A stretch of DNA of 64,000 nucleotides from Neopestalotiopsis rosae (GCA_023078685.1 JALGAS010000005.1:1550001-1614000), one strand, 5' to 3'. Positions 10,901 through 22,642 are shown, counted from the stretch's first letter. Notes: generated from the sequence alone by a model not told the origin. Numbers and translations are program-made.

Positions 10901-12930
10901 GATGTCGAGCTTCAAGAGAACCTCTGTTTCGTTGGCGGAATCCCTATAATAACTAAATTTGCCGCAAGGCAATATTCGAACGAGATCCGGCTGGAGGCGG
11001 CCGCATTTGTTCGTCAAATGTACACGACTTCGACACTGACATTACAGATGTTTGTCAGTGCTGGTGGTCTCAATGTTTTGGTCGAATTCCTTGACGAAGA
11101 CTACGATGGCGCCCGTGACCTTGTCCTCATTGGTGTCAATGGTATTTGGAACGTGTTTGAACTTCAAGGGCCCACCCCAAAGAACGATTTTTGTCGGATT
11201 TTTGCCAGGAACAAGATCCTCGACCCTTTGGCATTAGTTCTGCACAGGGTATTGGATGAAGACGACGGAGACGAGCTCAAGGAGCTCGTCGAGGGCCGGA
11301 TAGTCAACATCTTTTACCTGTTCTCACAAGCTGAGAACTACGTCAAGGAGATGGTCGCAGACCGGCAGGTCCTCAAGAGTAAGTCCATGTTCGGCTTGTA
11401 TACCTTTACTGCAGTACTGACAATCGTTGAACAGGCGTCCTGAGAGATCTCCGCAGGATGACTCCAGCACATCAAATAACCATGCTCAAGTTCATCAAGA
11501 ACTTGTCCATGTTGTCAACGACTCTGGACGCTCTGCACTCTGCCGATGCAATTGACGCGCTCATTGACATTCTCGGGTTAAGCATGAAGAAGGGGCATCC
11601 GCACTTCCGCGAAATTTGCAATCAGGTTCTGAACACCATGTTCAACCTCTGTCGCCTGAACAAGGACCGCCAAGAAGATGCCGCCGTCAATGGTATCATC
11701 CCATTGCTCATGAAGATTATGAAAACCGAGCGCCCACCAAAGGAATTCGCTCTGCCAATCCTCTGCGACATGGCCCACTCGGGCAGCAAGGGCAGGCGCT
11801 TCCTTTGGCAGAATAAGGGCTTGGATCTATATGTGTCTTTGCTTGCAGACCAGTATTGGCAGGCTACCGCCCTTGATGCCATTTTTGTATGGTGAGTCAC
11901 TCCTCCTTTCCTTGGTGCTCCTCTTGGACATAAAGTATTGACATTGTGCAGGCTACAAGATGAAACTGCGAGGGTTGAAGACCACCTCATCAATGGCAAC
12001 TTTACGGACGCCATTGTGGCCTGCTTCAACACTCATAAAGTCAACGCCTTTGACCCCAACCTTCTCGAGCCGCTTCTCAAACTTCTTCGTCTCAGTCCCA
12101 CCTTGGCGTCATCGTTGGCGAGACCTGAGATGTTCTCAGGAATAGTACCAAAGCTGAACCACAAGAAGGCTCTTGTACGGCTTAACCTTCTCCGTCTTGT
12201 CCGCAATATACTGGATGCCCGTGATACGGGCTATCTGGACAGCCCACGAGACAGACACCTCCGAACCTTGCTGGATGCAATTCAAACTCTTGCAGACAAG
12301 GATACTGCAGTACTAGTCCGGAACCTGGCTTCCGAGTTGGTTAGGTCACGCATTAATGGTGAGCCTGACGGTGGCTTACAACCACCTTTCATATTGGCAC
12401 CGTCTTCGTCCACAGGGCACAGCCGCCCTCGTTCGAGCGGCAGGAGGATATATACTCCCCCGTCGGCTCCGTCTGGGCAATCGACGCCCATGACCCCAAC
12501 ATCAGCCCATCGGTCGTCGCAGGCTGCTTATATCGAGGTCGCTGCATCTCCCAGACGTCCTAGGACGGCCGTCCCACAAGATCTGGAAACTAGTGGATTC
12601 AGACCACGTAGTCGTGATGGAGGTGGCTTCCCTATATCAGCCTTGCCGCGCCGTGTCAGTACAGATCAAGGCGTTAGTGCCGTCAATGCTGCTGGCGCGG
12701 TCACTAAGAGCAGACTTCCACGCAACTCTATAATTCATTCGTACCAGAATGGAAATGAATCTTCTGCCCGGAGCAGAAGTGTACATCGTAACAAAGAGGA
12801 TGGTGCTGGTGCAAGATACACGCAACATACACCAACTGGCTCTGGTGGGTCAGGGCATACTCGCGAGGGGTCTGGTGATGGAAGAAGCAGGAGGAGACCA
12901 AGCGAAGCAAGCGCAAGAAGGTGGCCATGA
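7934..12930 (+). CDS. sepH: Septation initiation network kinase, SepH/Cdc7 type (MAP3K-like STE group)
   Basis: I model 12 exons: 7934-8095, 8209-8343, 8410-8439, 8495-8559, 8610-9048, 9114-9486, 9571-10088, 10150-10635, 10694-10837, 10889-11378, 11435-11891 and 11952-12930. All junctions are GT-AG and keep phase, giving 1425 residues. The kinase domain starts near residue 56 with the glycine loop LGKGAFGAV, lysine 83 in AVAVKQIKL, the catalytic loop HRDIKGAN (Asp176), DFG at 194-196 and GTPYWMAPE at 213-221. A low-complexity acidic linker follows, then an armadillo/HEAT-like helical region from about 737 to 1200, and a Ser/Arg-rich tail. This layout matches Aspergillus SepH and fission yeast Cdc7, which act downstream of the Spg1 GTPase at the spindle pole body to trigger septum formation. 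Family membership is very well supported; localisation is inferred from homologues. Confidence 0.95.
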
Positions 12931-13634
12931 ATTGTGGAATGGTTTCTTGGCAAGGGCACATAATGATCATGAAGCACGTCTATGGATGAAACAGGATGCG
13001 CACATGAGCCGGGAGACGACCAGAGAACACCTGGCCCCATAGGAGGTCCGTAACCGGTGACATGGAAAGGATAGGGATGAAATATTCATCTCTTGGGTAT
13101 GGTGAAACACGACGGACATTTACCAAGCTTTGGCACAACAATATTGCAATAGCTTTCTCAACCGCCGGCCAGTTGTATATATGTTGCAAAACTGCGCTGG
13201 GGGAGACATACACAACAACAACACATGATATTTATTATAGTCAATCTTGCTAGCGAGTCATGCTACGCGCATAAATGATTTTATACTTACTCACTTGGGC
13301 CCAATTAGCGTAAGACGATTGTTTAATTGTACTGTGCCGATGTTGCCCACAAATATGCACAAAAGACATAGGCTTGAAGTATATACAACAGTCAATGACG
13401 CCCCGCCAAGGCCGTTCCTGACTACAAGCTTGTCTGACAGCCAGACCGACCATGGACAATATCGTGACGTAGCCCAGGCCGTCTCATCCGCCGACTGCGA
13501 TCGTAGGAGATGTGAAGCATATTTTCTTGATCAAAATGTTTCTCCGATTTGAATTTACCAACTCCTCTTGACAAGATTGATACACAGCAGCCAGACAATG
13601 ACATTGACAAGATTCAAATAAGACGGACCAAGTC
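12931..13634. other. Intergenic region between the kinase 3' end and the transporter start
   Basis: The 0.7 kb interval separates two tandem genes and should contain the kinase 3' untranslated region and the transporter promoter. Short ORFs on both strands have no recognisable content. No RNA gene or repeat was identified. Confidence 0.5.
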
Positions 13635-15613
13635 ATGAGCTCAGTACAAAATAAGATCAAGGCTACCGACGAAGAGTCTGGGCGAGCCAGGGCCGACGAG
13701 GACGACGGCAACAATGGCAGCAACACCAGCACCAGCAGCACCACCAGTTCCGGTACGGCGCACGACGATGCCGCCACAACCCACGCCACATCTTCGGCGG
13801 GAGGGGCAAGCAGCACCTCGTCGTCGTCGTCTTCCGACTCGTCGTCGTCGTCGTCTTCTCCCACGTACCCGAGCGCCTCCACGGCCGCCGAGGCCCGCCT
13901 GATTGAGCGCCACCGCCGGGCCAATGGCTATACCTCGCGGCGCGTGTCGGTCCGGGAGCGCGTGTCGCACTTCACCTGGGCTTGGTTTGAGTGTACCATG
14001 TCTACCGGTGCCGGTAAGTTTGCGAGATGTTAGCATTGTTAATCCTCAGGTCCTATCGAGATGAGAGTAGTACCCAAGTCCCAAAGACGAAAAAAAGAAA
14101 AAGAAAAAAAAAGACGACTGATATTGGAAACTTTTCTAGTGGCGACGTTATTGGGGCAGCAGCCTCACACCTTTCGAGGTCTTCAGACCATTGGCACGAT
14201 ATTTTTTATCCTGGACCTTGTGCTCTTCGTCATATTCACCTGCCTCATTGTCGCGCGCTTTTGTATGCATCCGGGCTCCCTGCGGTTGAGCCTCCACCAT
14301 CCTCACGAGGTCTGTATTTCGTTGCCCTGCCCCCTTACCATTCTCCAGTTTATGCAATGATTTAATCCAGCGGCGAATAAGAGTTGCCTCGGCTTTAGAC
14401 GCTCATCTGGCAATATATACATATGTTCTCTGAGGTCATCAGGCTGATTTTTGAAATAGTCCTTCTACTTTGGTACTTTCTGGATTTCTATTGCTCTGAT
14501 CATATATGGAATCCAGGAGTATGGCGTCCCGAATGCCGGCCCCTGGCTCATTCGGGCACTAGAGATATTATTTTGGTAAGTCGTTCCCTCTGTCTCTCAG
14601 GACTTTATATCGTCTTTTATCTCAGTATTCACTCATAGACTAACGGGCTTCCCGGGGGGACAAAAGGTGCGAGGCCGCCGGGGCACTACTCGTCGTCATC
14701 TTCCAATATCATATCATCTTCGATGAGGAGGAGCTCCCCGTCAAGGACGCCATGCCCACGTGGCTCCTACCCGCCTATCCGTTTCTCGTCCTGGGCCCGC
14801 TCGCCGCCGTGCTCGAGTCCTCTCAGCCGCTGCCCTCGGCCACGTCTGTATTCATCGGCGGATTAGTGTTTGAGGGGCTCGGCTGGAGTGTTGCGTTCAT
14901 CATGGTAAGTTTCTTTATTGAAAGCAGGAAGGATTAATAAGATGTAGAAGTCGGCCAAAGCTCATTCATGATTTTCTAGTATACGGTATACTTTACGCGA
15001 CTCATCAACAGCAAGCTGCCCACCGAGAGTAAGCGGCCGGGAATGTTTGTCGCCGTGGGTCCAGCAGGTAAGATTTGGATGCCCAGACCCCGAACATTTC
15101 TTGATACCTGAGAGAGAGAGGAACGTTTCACTCAACAATCGTTTATGTCTAGGCTATACATCGAGCACGCTCGCCGCGCTGGGCCAACAGGCGCCGAGGG
15201 TCATCCCGCCCGACTACCTAGGCCTCTCGGTGCCGACGGGCGAGCTGTGGAAGGCCATGGCCATCCCCGCCGCCATGTTTGTGTGGCTCGTGGGCTTTTG
15301 GTTCTTTGCCCTGGCCGTGGTCTCGTGCGCGAGGGGCGCGCGCCGCATGCACTTTACCCTCAGCTGGTGGGCCTTTGTCTTTCCCAACGCCGGGCTCACC
15401 CTGGGCGCCGTCATGATTGCCAATGCCATTCACTCGCCCGGGATAAAGTGGCTGTGCAGCGCCGTCAGCGCTATCCTCGTCGGCGTCTGGATCTGGGTCG
15501 CCGTCATGAACGTCCGCGCTGTCTGGAAGCGGCAGGTCCTATGGCCCGGGGCCGACGAGGATATGGAGGGTTTGGAGGACCGGCCTGCTCATGATAAGGT
15601 GAGACATGATTGA
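13635..15613 (+). CDS. TDT/SLAC1-family transporter (Mae1/Ssu1-like anion or organic acid efflux)
   Basis: Six exons are modelled: 13635-14013, 14140-14309, 14460-14575, 14667-14904, 14980-15067 and 15153-15613, giving 483 residues. The first 85 or so residues are low complexity, with serine/threonine/aspartate runs encoded by TCG repeats, and are probably cytoplasmic. The membrane part opens with FTWAWFECTMSTG, the hallmark first helix of the tellurite-resistance/dicarboxylate transporter family, followed by LLGQQPHTF and by FGTFWISIALIIYG after the second intron. About ten hydrophobic helices follow, including VGFWFFALAVVSCA. The family covers fungal malate transporters and sulfite efflux pumps; substrate cannot be decided here. 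The acceptor before exon 4 is an AAG rather than the usual CAG or TAG. It lies tandem to the upstream kinase gene with no sign of functional linkage. Confidence 0.88.
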
Positions 15614-16090
15614 AATGGTTTCAACGAGTTCACGATTGAAAAGCGTGGAGTCTGCAATCTCTATGATAGGTGAGAGGGGCAAAACTTTATAGTCTCTAAT
15701 ACTCTATTGTGTATACTTTCATCATGACAATCGAAAACAAACCGTATATTTGAGCCCGTGCTCCCGTGTAACCATGACCCTGCCTACCAATACCTACATT
15801 AACCCTGAGAAGACTAGAATTGCCCTTCAGTGAAACCGGCATTTGACTAACGTCGGAACAGGAATGAGCTATTTGAACCCTTGGCCCACTATAGAGTGCC
15901 CCTAGAGTCCCTCCAGACCCCCACCTATAACTATAGAAAACCCCTCGATCGCCAAGCCGGGCAGCCGAGGAACTACAACAAACCGCTACATGTTTTATCG
16001 CTTCTTGTAAATCTTGCGTCTCAGTTGTTCTTGATATTTGCATTTCAACACTTCCATTCCTTTAGTAAAGGCCCACAGACAAAGAATATC
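15614..16090. other. Intergenic region, transporter 3' end to hydrolase promoter
   Basis: A 477-base spacer between two tandem genes. The hydrolase frame is open upstream to about 15881, but no ATG in that stretch improves the protein. Nothing else is identifiable. Confidence 0.5.
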
Positions 16091-17161
16091 ATGGCTACAC
16101 CGAACCCGCTGGCCTCGGCCCACCCCGCGCCGAACATCTCCAAGACCACGCTCGCCATCACTGGCCTTCACGTCGACATTTACGGACTCGCCGAGCTTGC
16201 GCCGGGCGCCTCTTCGGTCTCGTGTCTATGGCTGCACCACCCGAGGCTCAAGGCCAAGGAGGACATGTCTACCATTGCCTCCCTGGCCATCGACGCCTGG
16301 AACCGACAGCCAGGCGCGACCTCGCGCGGCCTCATTGCCGCCGCCTGGGACCAGCGCAACCACGGCACCCGGCTCGCGTCCGACATTGCCAACCACGCTT
16401 GGCGCCAGGGCAACAAGAACCACGCCCAGGACATGTTTGGCATCATCTCGGGCATGGTGGTGGACAATGGCCTGCTTATTGACGCCCTCGAGGGCTACGT
16501 CTTTGGCAACGGCGAGCACAATACTGGAAATGGCAGTCCACGGTCCGTCGACCAGCACCTCGCCCTCGGCGTCAGCCTGGGCGGCCACAGCGTCTGGCAG
16601 TCCATGTTTGCCGAGCCGCGCATCACGGCCGGCGTCGCCGTCATTGGCTGCCCCGACTACGCCGCCCTCATCACGGACCGCGCGCGCAAGTCCAAGCTGC
16701 AGACCTTTTCCGCGGCCGACGCCGGCGCCTCCTTCCTCGGCAGCCCCGACTTTCCACCCGCCCTCGTGCGCGCCGCGATCAAGTACGACCCCAAGGGTAT
16801 CCTGTTTGGGTATAACAACAACGGCGCCACGAGCAGCTTCCCTCCCAACAACACGCCCTCAGAGGCCGAGCAGTCGCGGCTGCGGCCCCTCCTGGACGCG
16901 CGCGTCCGGGGCAAGAAGTTCCAGGTCCTGTCCGGCGGCCAGGACAAGCTGGTCCCCTACGCCAAGTCGGAGCCGTTTCTCGACTTTTTCAAGAGCGCCG
17001 CGGCCACGTGGTACCAGGGCGGGGGCGTGAGCGTCGAGGACAATGTCTACGCGGACGCGGGCCACGAGTTCAGCGCCCCCATGATGAAGGACGCTGTGCG
17101 GTTCATTGTCGACGCGGTCGCGGGCGTTGACAAGAGCCAAGTTACCACTGCCAAGATTTGA
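16091..17161 (+). CDS. Alpha/beta hydrolase-fold protein
   Basis: This single-exon gene encodes 356 residues from ATG 16091; the frame stays open upstream but the upstream residues look non-coding. The nucleophile elbow reads GVSLGG, with Ser162 as the likely nucleophile. An acidic candidate lies in SGGQDKLVPY and a histidine candidate in ADAGHEFSAP near the C-terminus, in the order expected for the serine-acid-histidine triad. An early WDQRNHGTR segment resembles the oxyanion-side HG region of these enzymes. No signal peptide is evident, so the protein is probably intracellular. Codon use is strongly GC-rich at third positions. It converges on the DUF218 gene, with 68 bases between stop codons. 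The substrate cannot be predicted from this sequence. Confidence 0.87.
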   Translation: MATPNPLASAHPAPNISKTTLAITGLHVDIYGLAELAPGASSVSCLWLHHPRLKAKEDMSTIASLAIDAWNRQPGATSRGLIAAAWDQRNHGTRLASDIANHAWRQGNKNHAQDMFGIISGMVVDNGLLIDALEGYVFGNGEHNTGNGSPRSVDQHLALGVSLGGHSVWQSMFAEPRITAGVAVIGCPDYAALITDRARKSKLQTFSAADAGASFLGSPDFPPALVRAAIKYDPKGILFGYNNNGATSSFPPNNTPSEAEQSRLRPLLDARVRGKKFQVLSGGQDKLVPYAKSEPFLDFFKSAAATWYQGGGVSVEDNVYADAGHEFSAPMMKDAVRFIVDAVAGVDKSQVTTAKI

Positions 17162-17229
17162 AGAAAGTTTTGTTGATTTTTGAAAAGGATAATGAGAGGT
17201 ATTCTCGTTGGGAAATATTAGATCCAAGG

Positions 17230-18144
17230 TCAGGCCCATGGCTGCCGCGCTCCCGGGTCCAGTACTTCAACACCCTCCACCATTATAGTCTTGACACCGC
17301 TTTCTTCACGGCTCTTTGCGTCGGAAAAGAGGTTCTGAGGTATGCCCCACGGGTTCCTCGCCCTCCTCTTCCCCGCCAAGCTCGGCCCGCTGCCGTGGGG
17401 GTCGTCCTTCCACTCGGCCACGGCCTTGGTGACGCCCGGGATGGCATCCGCGTTGGTCCCGTCCGCCATGCCCGGCGGATCGATGCCGATGAAGTGGACG
17501 CGGTCGAGCGGGAAGCCGATGGCGCCGCAGTGGCAGTCGACGAGGCGCTCGCGCTTGAAGGCGTGGCTGACAATGGTGATGTACTCCGGCCAGTGGTTGG
17601 TGCCCTCCCAAAACTTGATCAAGGAGAAGAGCACGTTGTGATACGAATCCAGCGCCCGGGTCTCGGAGATGACGCGGCTAACTTCGTACGGCCGCTGCGC
17701 GTCCTCAAAGTAGGAGTTGGCAATGGCTAGGTTGTGATAACTCTCCGCCTCGCTTATCTTGGTCTCTTTACGGGTGGGACCACTATGCTATAGATTAGTA
17801 TAAATCAATCAAAAACATTCTGCACAACAACGCCTTGGGCTTCCATGGAATGGATGCAGACTTGAATAGTCAGAAGTCAAATGATTCAACCATGTAACTT
17901 ACCCAGAAAAGAACAAGAGCGCATCTTCATCTTCTTTCAGTGCTCGCAATCCCGCCTTGATATGTTCAATGAATGTAGGCGTCTCGCCTTTCTGAAAGGG
18001 CGCAATGAGCCACTCGCTCTCGTCCAGGCCTCGGGTTGGGCCACCCGTCCAAATCCCGTGGCAGCACACTATTATGAGTCCTCTAGGGGGCGACATTTTG
18101 GTGTGTGTATTGCCGAATGAGACTGCAAAGTGTGAGTTGGGCAC
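17230..18144 (-). CDS. DUF218 (YdcF-like) domain protein
   Basis: Two exons, 17903-18144 and 17230-17782 on the minus strand, are joined by a 120-base intron that restores the family motif FFSGGPTRKET across the junction; total 264 residues. The DUF218 fold begins with [13 protein letters not shown], followed by DESEWLI and [14 protein letters not shown]. The exon 2 part includes [10 protein letters not shown] and a segment around [17 protein letters not shown]218 proteins have a Rossmann-like fold; bacterial members are linked to envelope or vancomycin-sensitivity phenotypes, and no fungal role is established. The start could be Met1 at 18144 or Met17 at 18096, because family similarity begins only after residue 20. 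It is divergent from the pectate lyase gene. Confidence 0.85.
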
Positions 18145-18860
18145 GGAACTCAGATGTCAACAGACAAGTCAAACGTGGCGGTGCGAAAAAGAAATGGCCC
18201 GCCCAATTCAATGTGGAGTCTCAAGGTGATTGGTCATTGGCTATTGGCTGTGCATACTATACATGCGATACAGATCTCTGCCCTTGAGGCAATCTCATGT
18301 CCTTGAAACCTCGTAACTTGGACCATATCCACCGTCTCCTGATAGTAAATGGCTTTGAATATGCAGCCGCAGAGAATGTAACAGTCGAAGAATGGATGGC
18401 TCCATCTCTCATTACCACCATGTCTTCTAAATTTCAAGCCCTAACCTCATGTATCACGCCACAGCTGATGGGATGTATATCTGTCGAGGATGCGGATCGA
18501 GATCATACGGCTACGAAGATTTAAACGATTTATGCGGCTCTTCAACATTGATTCTTTTAGTATTACATCCATGTAGTCTTTCATGCCCCCTGACACCAGT
18601 GGTTCAACGCCGTCTGCTCCCATTGGTGGGGTTTTATAGGATCTGTGATAAACGCCAAGACGTTCATTGCACCTTCAATCCACCATGAACCACACTAACA
18701 AGTGCCCCATTAGGGAATATGGGAGGCTCAATCACCGGTCCAAATGAGCTCTGTTTGAGAGTTAGATCTATATAAGAATGATGAGAGAGAAACCTCAGCT
18801 CAAATGGAAGAAATTGGAAAAAGGAGGTAGCTTGCAATTAGAACTATTCTCAGAACAGTC
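18145..18860. promoter_or_regulatory. Divergent promoter between the DUF218 and pectate lyase genes
   Basis: A TATA-like element, CTATATAAG, lies at about 18768-18776, roughly 85 bases before the pectate lyase ATG. A GTGGGG hexamer at 18626-18631 fits the CreA/Cre1 consensus SYGGRG used in fungal carbon catabolite repression, and a reversed CCAAT (ATTGG) sits beside it. Both are short motifs that could occur by chance; their spacing upstream of a pectinase gene makes them plausible. Confidence 0.4.
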
Positions 18861-20165
18861 ATGTCGTTCAGCAGGATTGTACACATCGCAGCTCTTTCTG
18901 CGGCTGTCGCCACTGTGCGCGGCGCTGATATATATGTCTCACCAACAGGCACCGGCACTGGTTCTCAGACTGCCCCGTATGGATCTATTCAGTCGGCAGT
19001 AGATGCAGCGGCTGCCGGCGACACCATCTACCTTCTGGCAGGAACCTACTCGCCAACGACCAATATCAAAATCACCAAGAGCGGTACAGCAGCTTCGCCC
19101 ATTACTCTCCGGTCATACCAGACACAGAAAGTGATTATTGATGGAGAGGCTCTCCCCGGGTGAGCATGTCAACACCCTTCCTACATGCAAATTCAGCAGC
19201 TGATGACTCGCCAGTACGCCGTACGGTCTCGATGAATCACTACCGAACGATGAGAGAGGTATACTTCACATCGAAGGAGCCAACTATTGGAAGTTTTACA
19301 ATCTAGAGTAAGGCAGACACAGCCATTTTGACCATGATTAGTTTCGCAAGAAAGCTTACTGACCACACTCAGACTCATCAACGGTCCGTACGGCGTCTAT
19401 GCCCGCGACGCATCTCACAACTACTACGAGCTCCTCTCGACGCACGACAACTACGAATCTGGCTTTCAGCTTCAGGGCGCGTCCGAGTACAATACAGTCA
19501 TCTACCTGGACTCGTATCGCAACCGCGATCCGCGCAAGAACGGCGAGAGCGCCGACGGCTTCGCCTGCAAGGAAGGGTCGGGCGAGGGCAACGTGCTGCG
19601 CAACGCGCGGCTCTGGGACAATGTCGACGACGGCCTGGACCTGTACATGTTCGGGTCCGCCGTCACCATCGACGAGGTCTACTCGTGGGGCAACGGCGTG
19701 AACCGCTGGGGCTTCACCGACTTCAACGGCGACGGCAACGGCTTCAAGCTCGGCATCACGGGCAACCCTGTGGCCAACCACACCGTCACCAACAGCATAG
19801 CCTTCTCGAATGCCAAAAAGGGCTTCATCGACAACGGCAACCCGGGCTCGCTCGCCTTTGACCGCAACACGGCATGGAATAACGGCGACACGGGCTTCCT
19901 GATGCGCAGCTCGGCCTCGACGCTGACGGCCAACGTGGCCGCCGTCAACAGCGCCACCCCGCAGGTCAGCCTCACGGCCAACTCGACCTCGTCGGGCAAC
20001 TCGTGGGACTCCTCCTCGACGACCTGGTCCAACAGCTCCTTTGTCAGCGTCGACCCGGCCACGCTGAGGGGGGCCCGCGCGGCCGACGGGTCGGTCCAGG
20101 CGTCGGATTTCCTGATCCCGAAGTCCGGGGCTGCTATTGGAGCCTCGACAAAGGAGTCGATTTGA
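18861..20165 (+). CDS. Secreted pectate lyase, polysaccharide lyase family 9 (right-handed beta-helix)
   Basis: Three exons (18861-19159, 19215-19307, 19373-20165) give 394 residues. An N-terminal signal peptide of about 21 residues ends near VRGAD. The mature protein opens with DIYVSPTGTGTGSQTAPYG, the standard start of PL9 parallel beta-helix lyases. Conserved blocks are ESADGFACKEGSGEGN, LWDNVDDGLDLYMF and DFNGDGNGFKLG. Family knowledge assigns calcium binding to the aspartate-rich blocks and the catalytic base to the lysine in GFKLG (about residue 256 here). It would cleave polygalacturonate by beta-elimination outside the cell. PL9 is found in both bacteria and fungi, so ancient transfer is possible but cannot be tested here; the two phase-compatible introns show it is settled in the fungal genome. 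The upstream region has a TATA-like box and a possible CreA site. Confidence 0.92.
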
Positions 20166-21122
20166 TGGGAGATTTGTTCCGAGTATTGCCTTGAAGAAGA
20201 AGAAGAAGTCGTTGTGGCCGGAAATTTGCTGCAGAACCGGTGGATAGAGGCTCGCTGGGTAGAGATATCATGGTCAAGAAAGAATAGTAGATTGTAAGGA
20301 CCAACTACTCGCGGCGTATATATAACCTCTGAGTCAAAGAGTCTTGTTTCAATTATACAAGTGTCATATACAATGTGTTCTAGGACTGTGTATGATCGAA
20401 CAAGGATGAACTTATTGCGGGTGCCTGCCAAGCCCTGTATGCTGCGTACGTGCAAATAACCTACAGGGGCCGCACTTGGCACCTGGACTTGCGTGGATAA
20501 GCTTAAAATGCCCCCCCTGTCAGTCTGGTCAAGCAGGGCCCTGGGGGAGAAGAGGACGATGTAAAGAAAAGCGAAGAGATCAGCACTGGTTTATCCATAT
20601 TAGAAGCATCAAAGTAGCACTCACCGACGTTGTACGTTTACAGATGCCAGAAATTGATAGATGTCCATGGGACAGCTTCACATTCATTGATATTACCTCT
20701 GCATCGAGACCAGCAGACATGGCTTTCAAAGTCGGCCGTGATTCTCTGTCGCGCCGCACTCGAGCATGATGCCATCACGAAATCGGTTAGGCACGACAGC
20801 TAATATTGATTATGAAGCCCGGCCCAAACAGCTCATTTCGGTTCTGGGAGCCGTCCCATTCTCCATTTCTATACAGTATGGTCTGAGGTTCAGTCCCTTC
20901 CATCGTGCCCTCGTGGACCCGTCTGGGGACTTTTGGTCACCAGGCAGAACTTTAATGGTCATGGATAAATGCCACTCCAATTCTCGTGAAGTAATTCCCA
21001 TCCGTGTATGCTGCATTACGACTCACTAAACTATCACCATCACACCCATTGACCTTGACCCAGAGGCCAATTACTCTTCTTCCCTTGGACCCCTCAAAAG
21101 AAGACTTGCCAGTCAACTCGCA
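20166..21122. other. Intergenic region, pectate lyase to GPI-type protein
   Basis: This spacer of almost 1 kb separates two tandem genes. A GAAGAAGAAGAAG triplet run lies at about 20193-20205 just after the lyase stop. The right half should carry the promoter of the next gene. No coding region longer than about 97 codons is present and none is recognisable. Confidence 0.5.
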
Positions 21123-22093
21123 ATGAAGTCTACGACGGCCCTCTCCGCCGCCATGGCGCTGCTCGCCACACGTCCGACCATGGCCCAGGATGACAACAGC
21201 GACTATCTCAACTCGGTCTGCTCGCCTGACGCGCCCGAAGGAGGATTCCCGTCTGGAGATATTCCGCCCTGTATTGACATTGTCAACATTGAAGATGCTT
21301 GCCAGCCCAATGGCACATCTTCGTTGGCCCTCGAGGCGCACGCGCAGTGTAGTAAGTAATTTTACCCAAATCCCATTACTTGTCCACTTGCGCATTTCCA
21401 ATTTCCAAATTACTGCTTTACCATGGACCATGTAACACCCAAAGACGCGCAAAAGCCCAACTCAAAGCCAACCCCAAAACCAAGAAAACCGAACAAGCTG
21501 ACCCAGAGTCTCTCCCCCGTGCAATAGTGTGCGGAGGCTCCTACTTTGCCGAGTGGCTCGGCTGCCGCCAGTGCCTCTTCGACCACGGCGGCATGAGCGA
21601 GCGCAACCTGACGTACTACCAGTCCGTCATCGCCGGGGCCAGCTCCCTGCTCTGTGACGGCGCCGCCACTCCCACGGCCGCGTTCCAGACCCTCTTTGGC
21701 AGCGCCGCCGCCGCCGTGCCCATCCCGACCACGGGCGGCACCGCGCTGTCGGACATTGCGTCGGGCGACTCGGCCGTCAGCGTGTATTACACGGCGACCG
21801 GAAGTCGGCAGGGTCCCGGCGCCATCACTGGTAGTGCCGCCGAGGCCACGGCTACCGGGGACGTTACTACGGATGCTGCGGGTGGTGCTACCACTGCGAC
21901 GACGGGTACCGCTGCTACAAAGACAACGTCCAAGGCTTCCTCGTCCAAGACTGCTTCGGGCACCGCGTCATCGTCTGGGGGCTCCAGCTCGAGCAGCTCG
22001 AGCAGTTTCGCGGGCCCGACTGCCGCCCCCGCCGCTGTAGCGAAGAATGTCTTGCTCGTCATGGCGGGAGGAGCACTCATGGGCGCATTGTAA
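21123..22093 (+). CDS. Secreted Ser/Thr-rich protein, probably GPI-anchored; family not recognised
   Basis: Exons 21123-21351 and 21538-22093 cannot be correct for the second start by phase; the acceptor ending at 21527 (exon 2 at 21528-22093) keeps the frame and gives 264 residues. A signal peptide of about 21 residues ends near TMAQ. The N-terminal half has spaced cysteines (SVCSPD, PPCIDI, DACQPNG, a CGGSYF block, then LGCRQCLF and SLLCDG). The second half is almost wholly Ser/Thr/Ala/Gly, expected to be heavily O-glycosylated. The C-terminus ends in a short hydrophobic stretch, NVLLVMAGGALMGAL, preceded by small residues, which fits a GPI attachment signal. It probably sits in the plasma membrane or cell wall. 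This pattern is common among fungal surface proteins; I cannot name a Pfam family. The function is unknown. Confidence 0.82.
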
Positions 22094-22642
22094 GGGTTTT
22101 CAGATTTTTGATCGTGTTTGGGGACGCCAGGTGGGTTTTGGGGGGGGGGGGGGGGGAAGGGGGGAGGGAGAAAAGGTTCGCGAGGGTGCGCATGGCGCCG
22201 TAATGTCAAATATGTAATGAGGTATGAGCAATTGAGGACTCATGTCCTTGAGAATGTATATACATCACGTCTATAATAAGCGAAAAGATATGAACGTGGT
22301 ATAGCTTTTGAATATGTTCCTAGTTGCTCGCAATGATTGTGCGTATTTCTTTGTGACACCACGTAAAGTGGCGAGGCTTGTCAATGGCAAAGTGAGGAAT
22401 TCATCTCGAGTATGGGCACAAGTCTTTTTTCAGGAGAATATTTTACTTTCATTTCATTGCTAAAATCTTTGTGTAGGAGCAGGCAATTCATCTCTTTCCC
22501 CGAGATTCGTTACTGCTTCCCTTATCAAGGCACACCCATCCGTTCATGGGAACCGCCAAAGGGGATCTCCACCTCATAACGCCAACTCGACACAACCCCC
22601 CAATGCTCCATATTTCATATCCAAAACATTGGTTGAAAACAT
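22094..22642. other. Intergenic region between convergent genes, with a 17-G run
   Basis: The interval holds the 3' ends of the GPI-type gene (+) and the GFA gene (-). A G homopolymer occupies 22140-22156 just after the first stop and is followed by more G-rich sequence, so its exact length is prone to sequencing error. Nothing else is recognised. Confidence 0.6.
22140..22156. repeat. Mononucleotide G tract (17 bases)
   Basis: A run of 17 G residues followed by AAGGGGGGAGGGAG. The G-rich strand is the coding strand of the gene just upstream, so its transcript could carry a G-quadruplex-prone 3' UTR if it extends this far. Confidence 0.9.

Noticed and set aside
13641..14036. 131-codon minus-strand ORF rich in Arg and Gly
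   Set aside because: It is the antisense of the TCG-repeat serine region of the transporter.
16038..17030. 330-codon plus-strand ORF rich in Ser, Pro and Arg
   Set aside because: It is a frame-shifted shadow of the GC-rich alpha/beta hydrolase gene, which has the catalytic motifs.
19679..20482. 267-codon minus-strand ORF
   Set aside because: It lies mostly antisense to the pectate lyase exon, has no domain, and does not begin at a plausible start.
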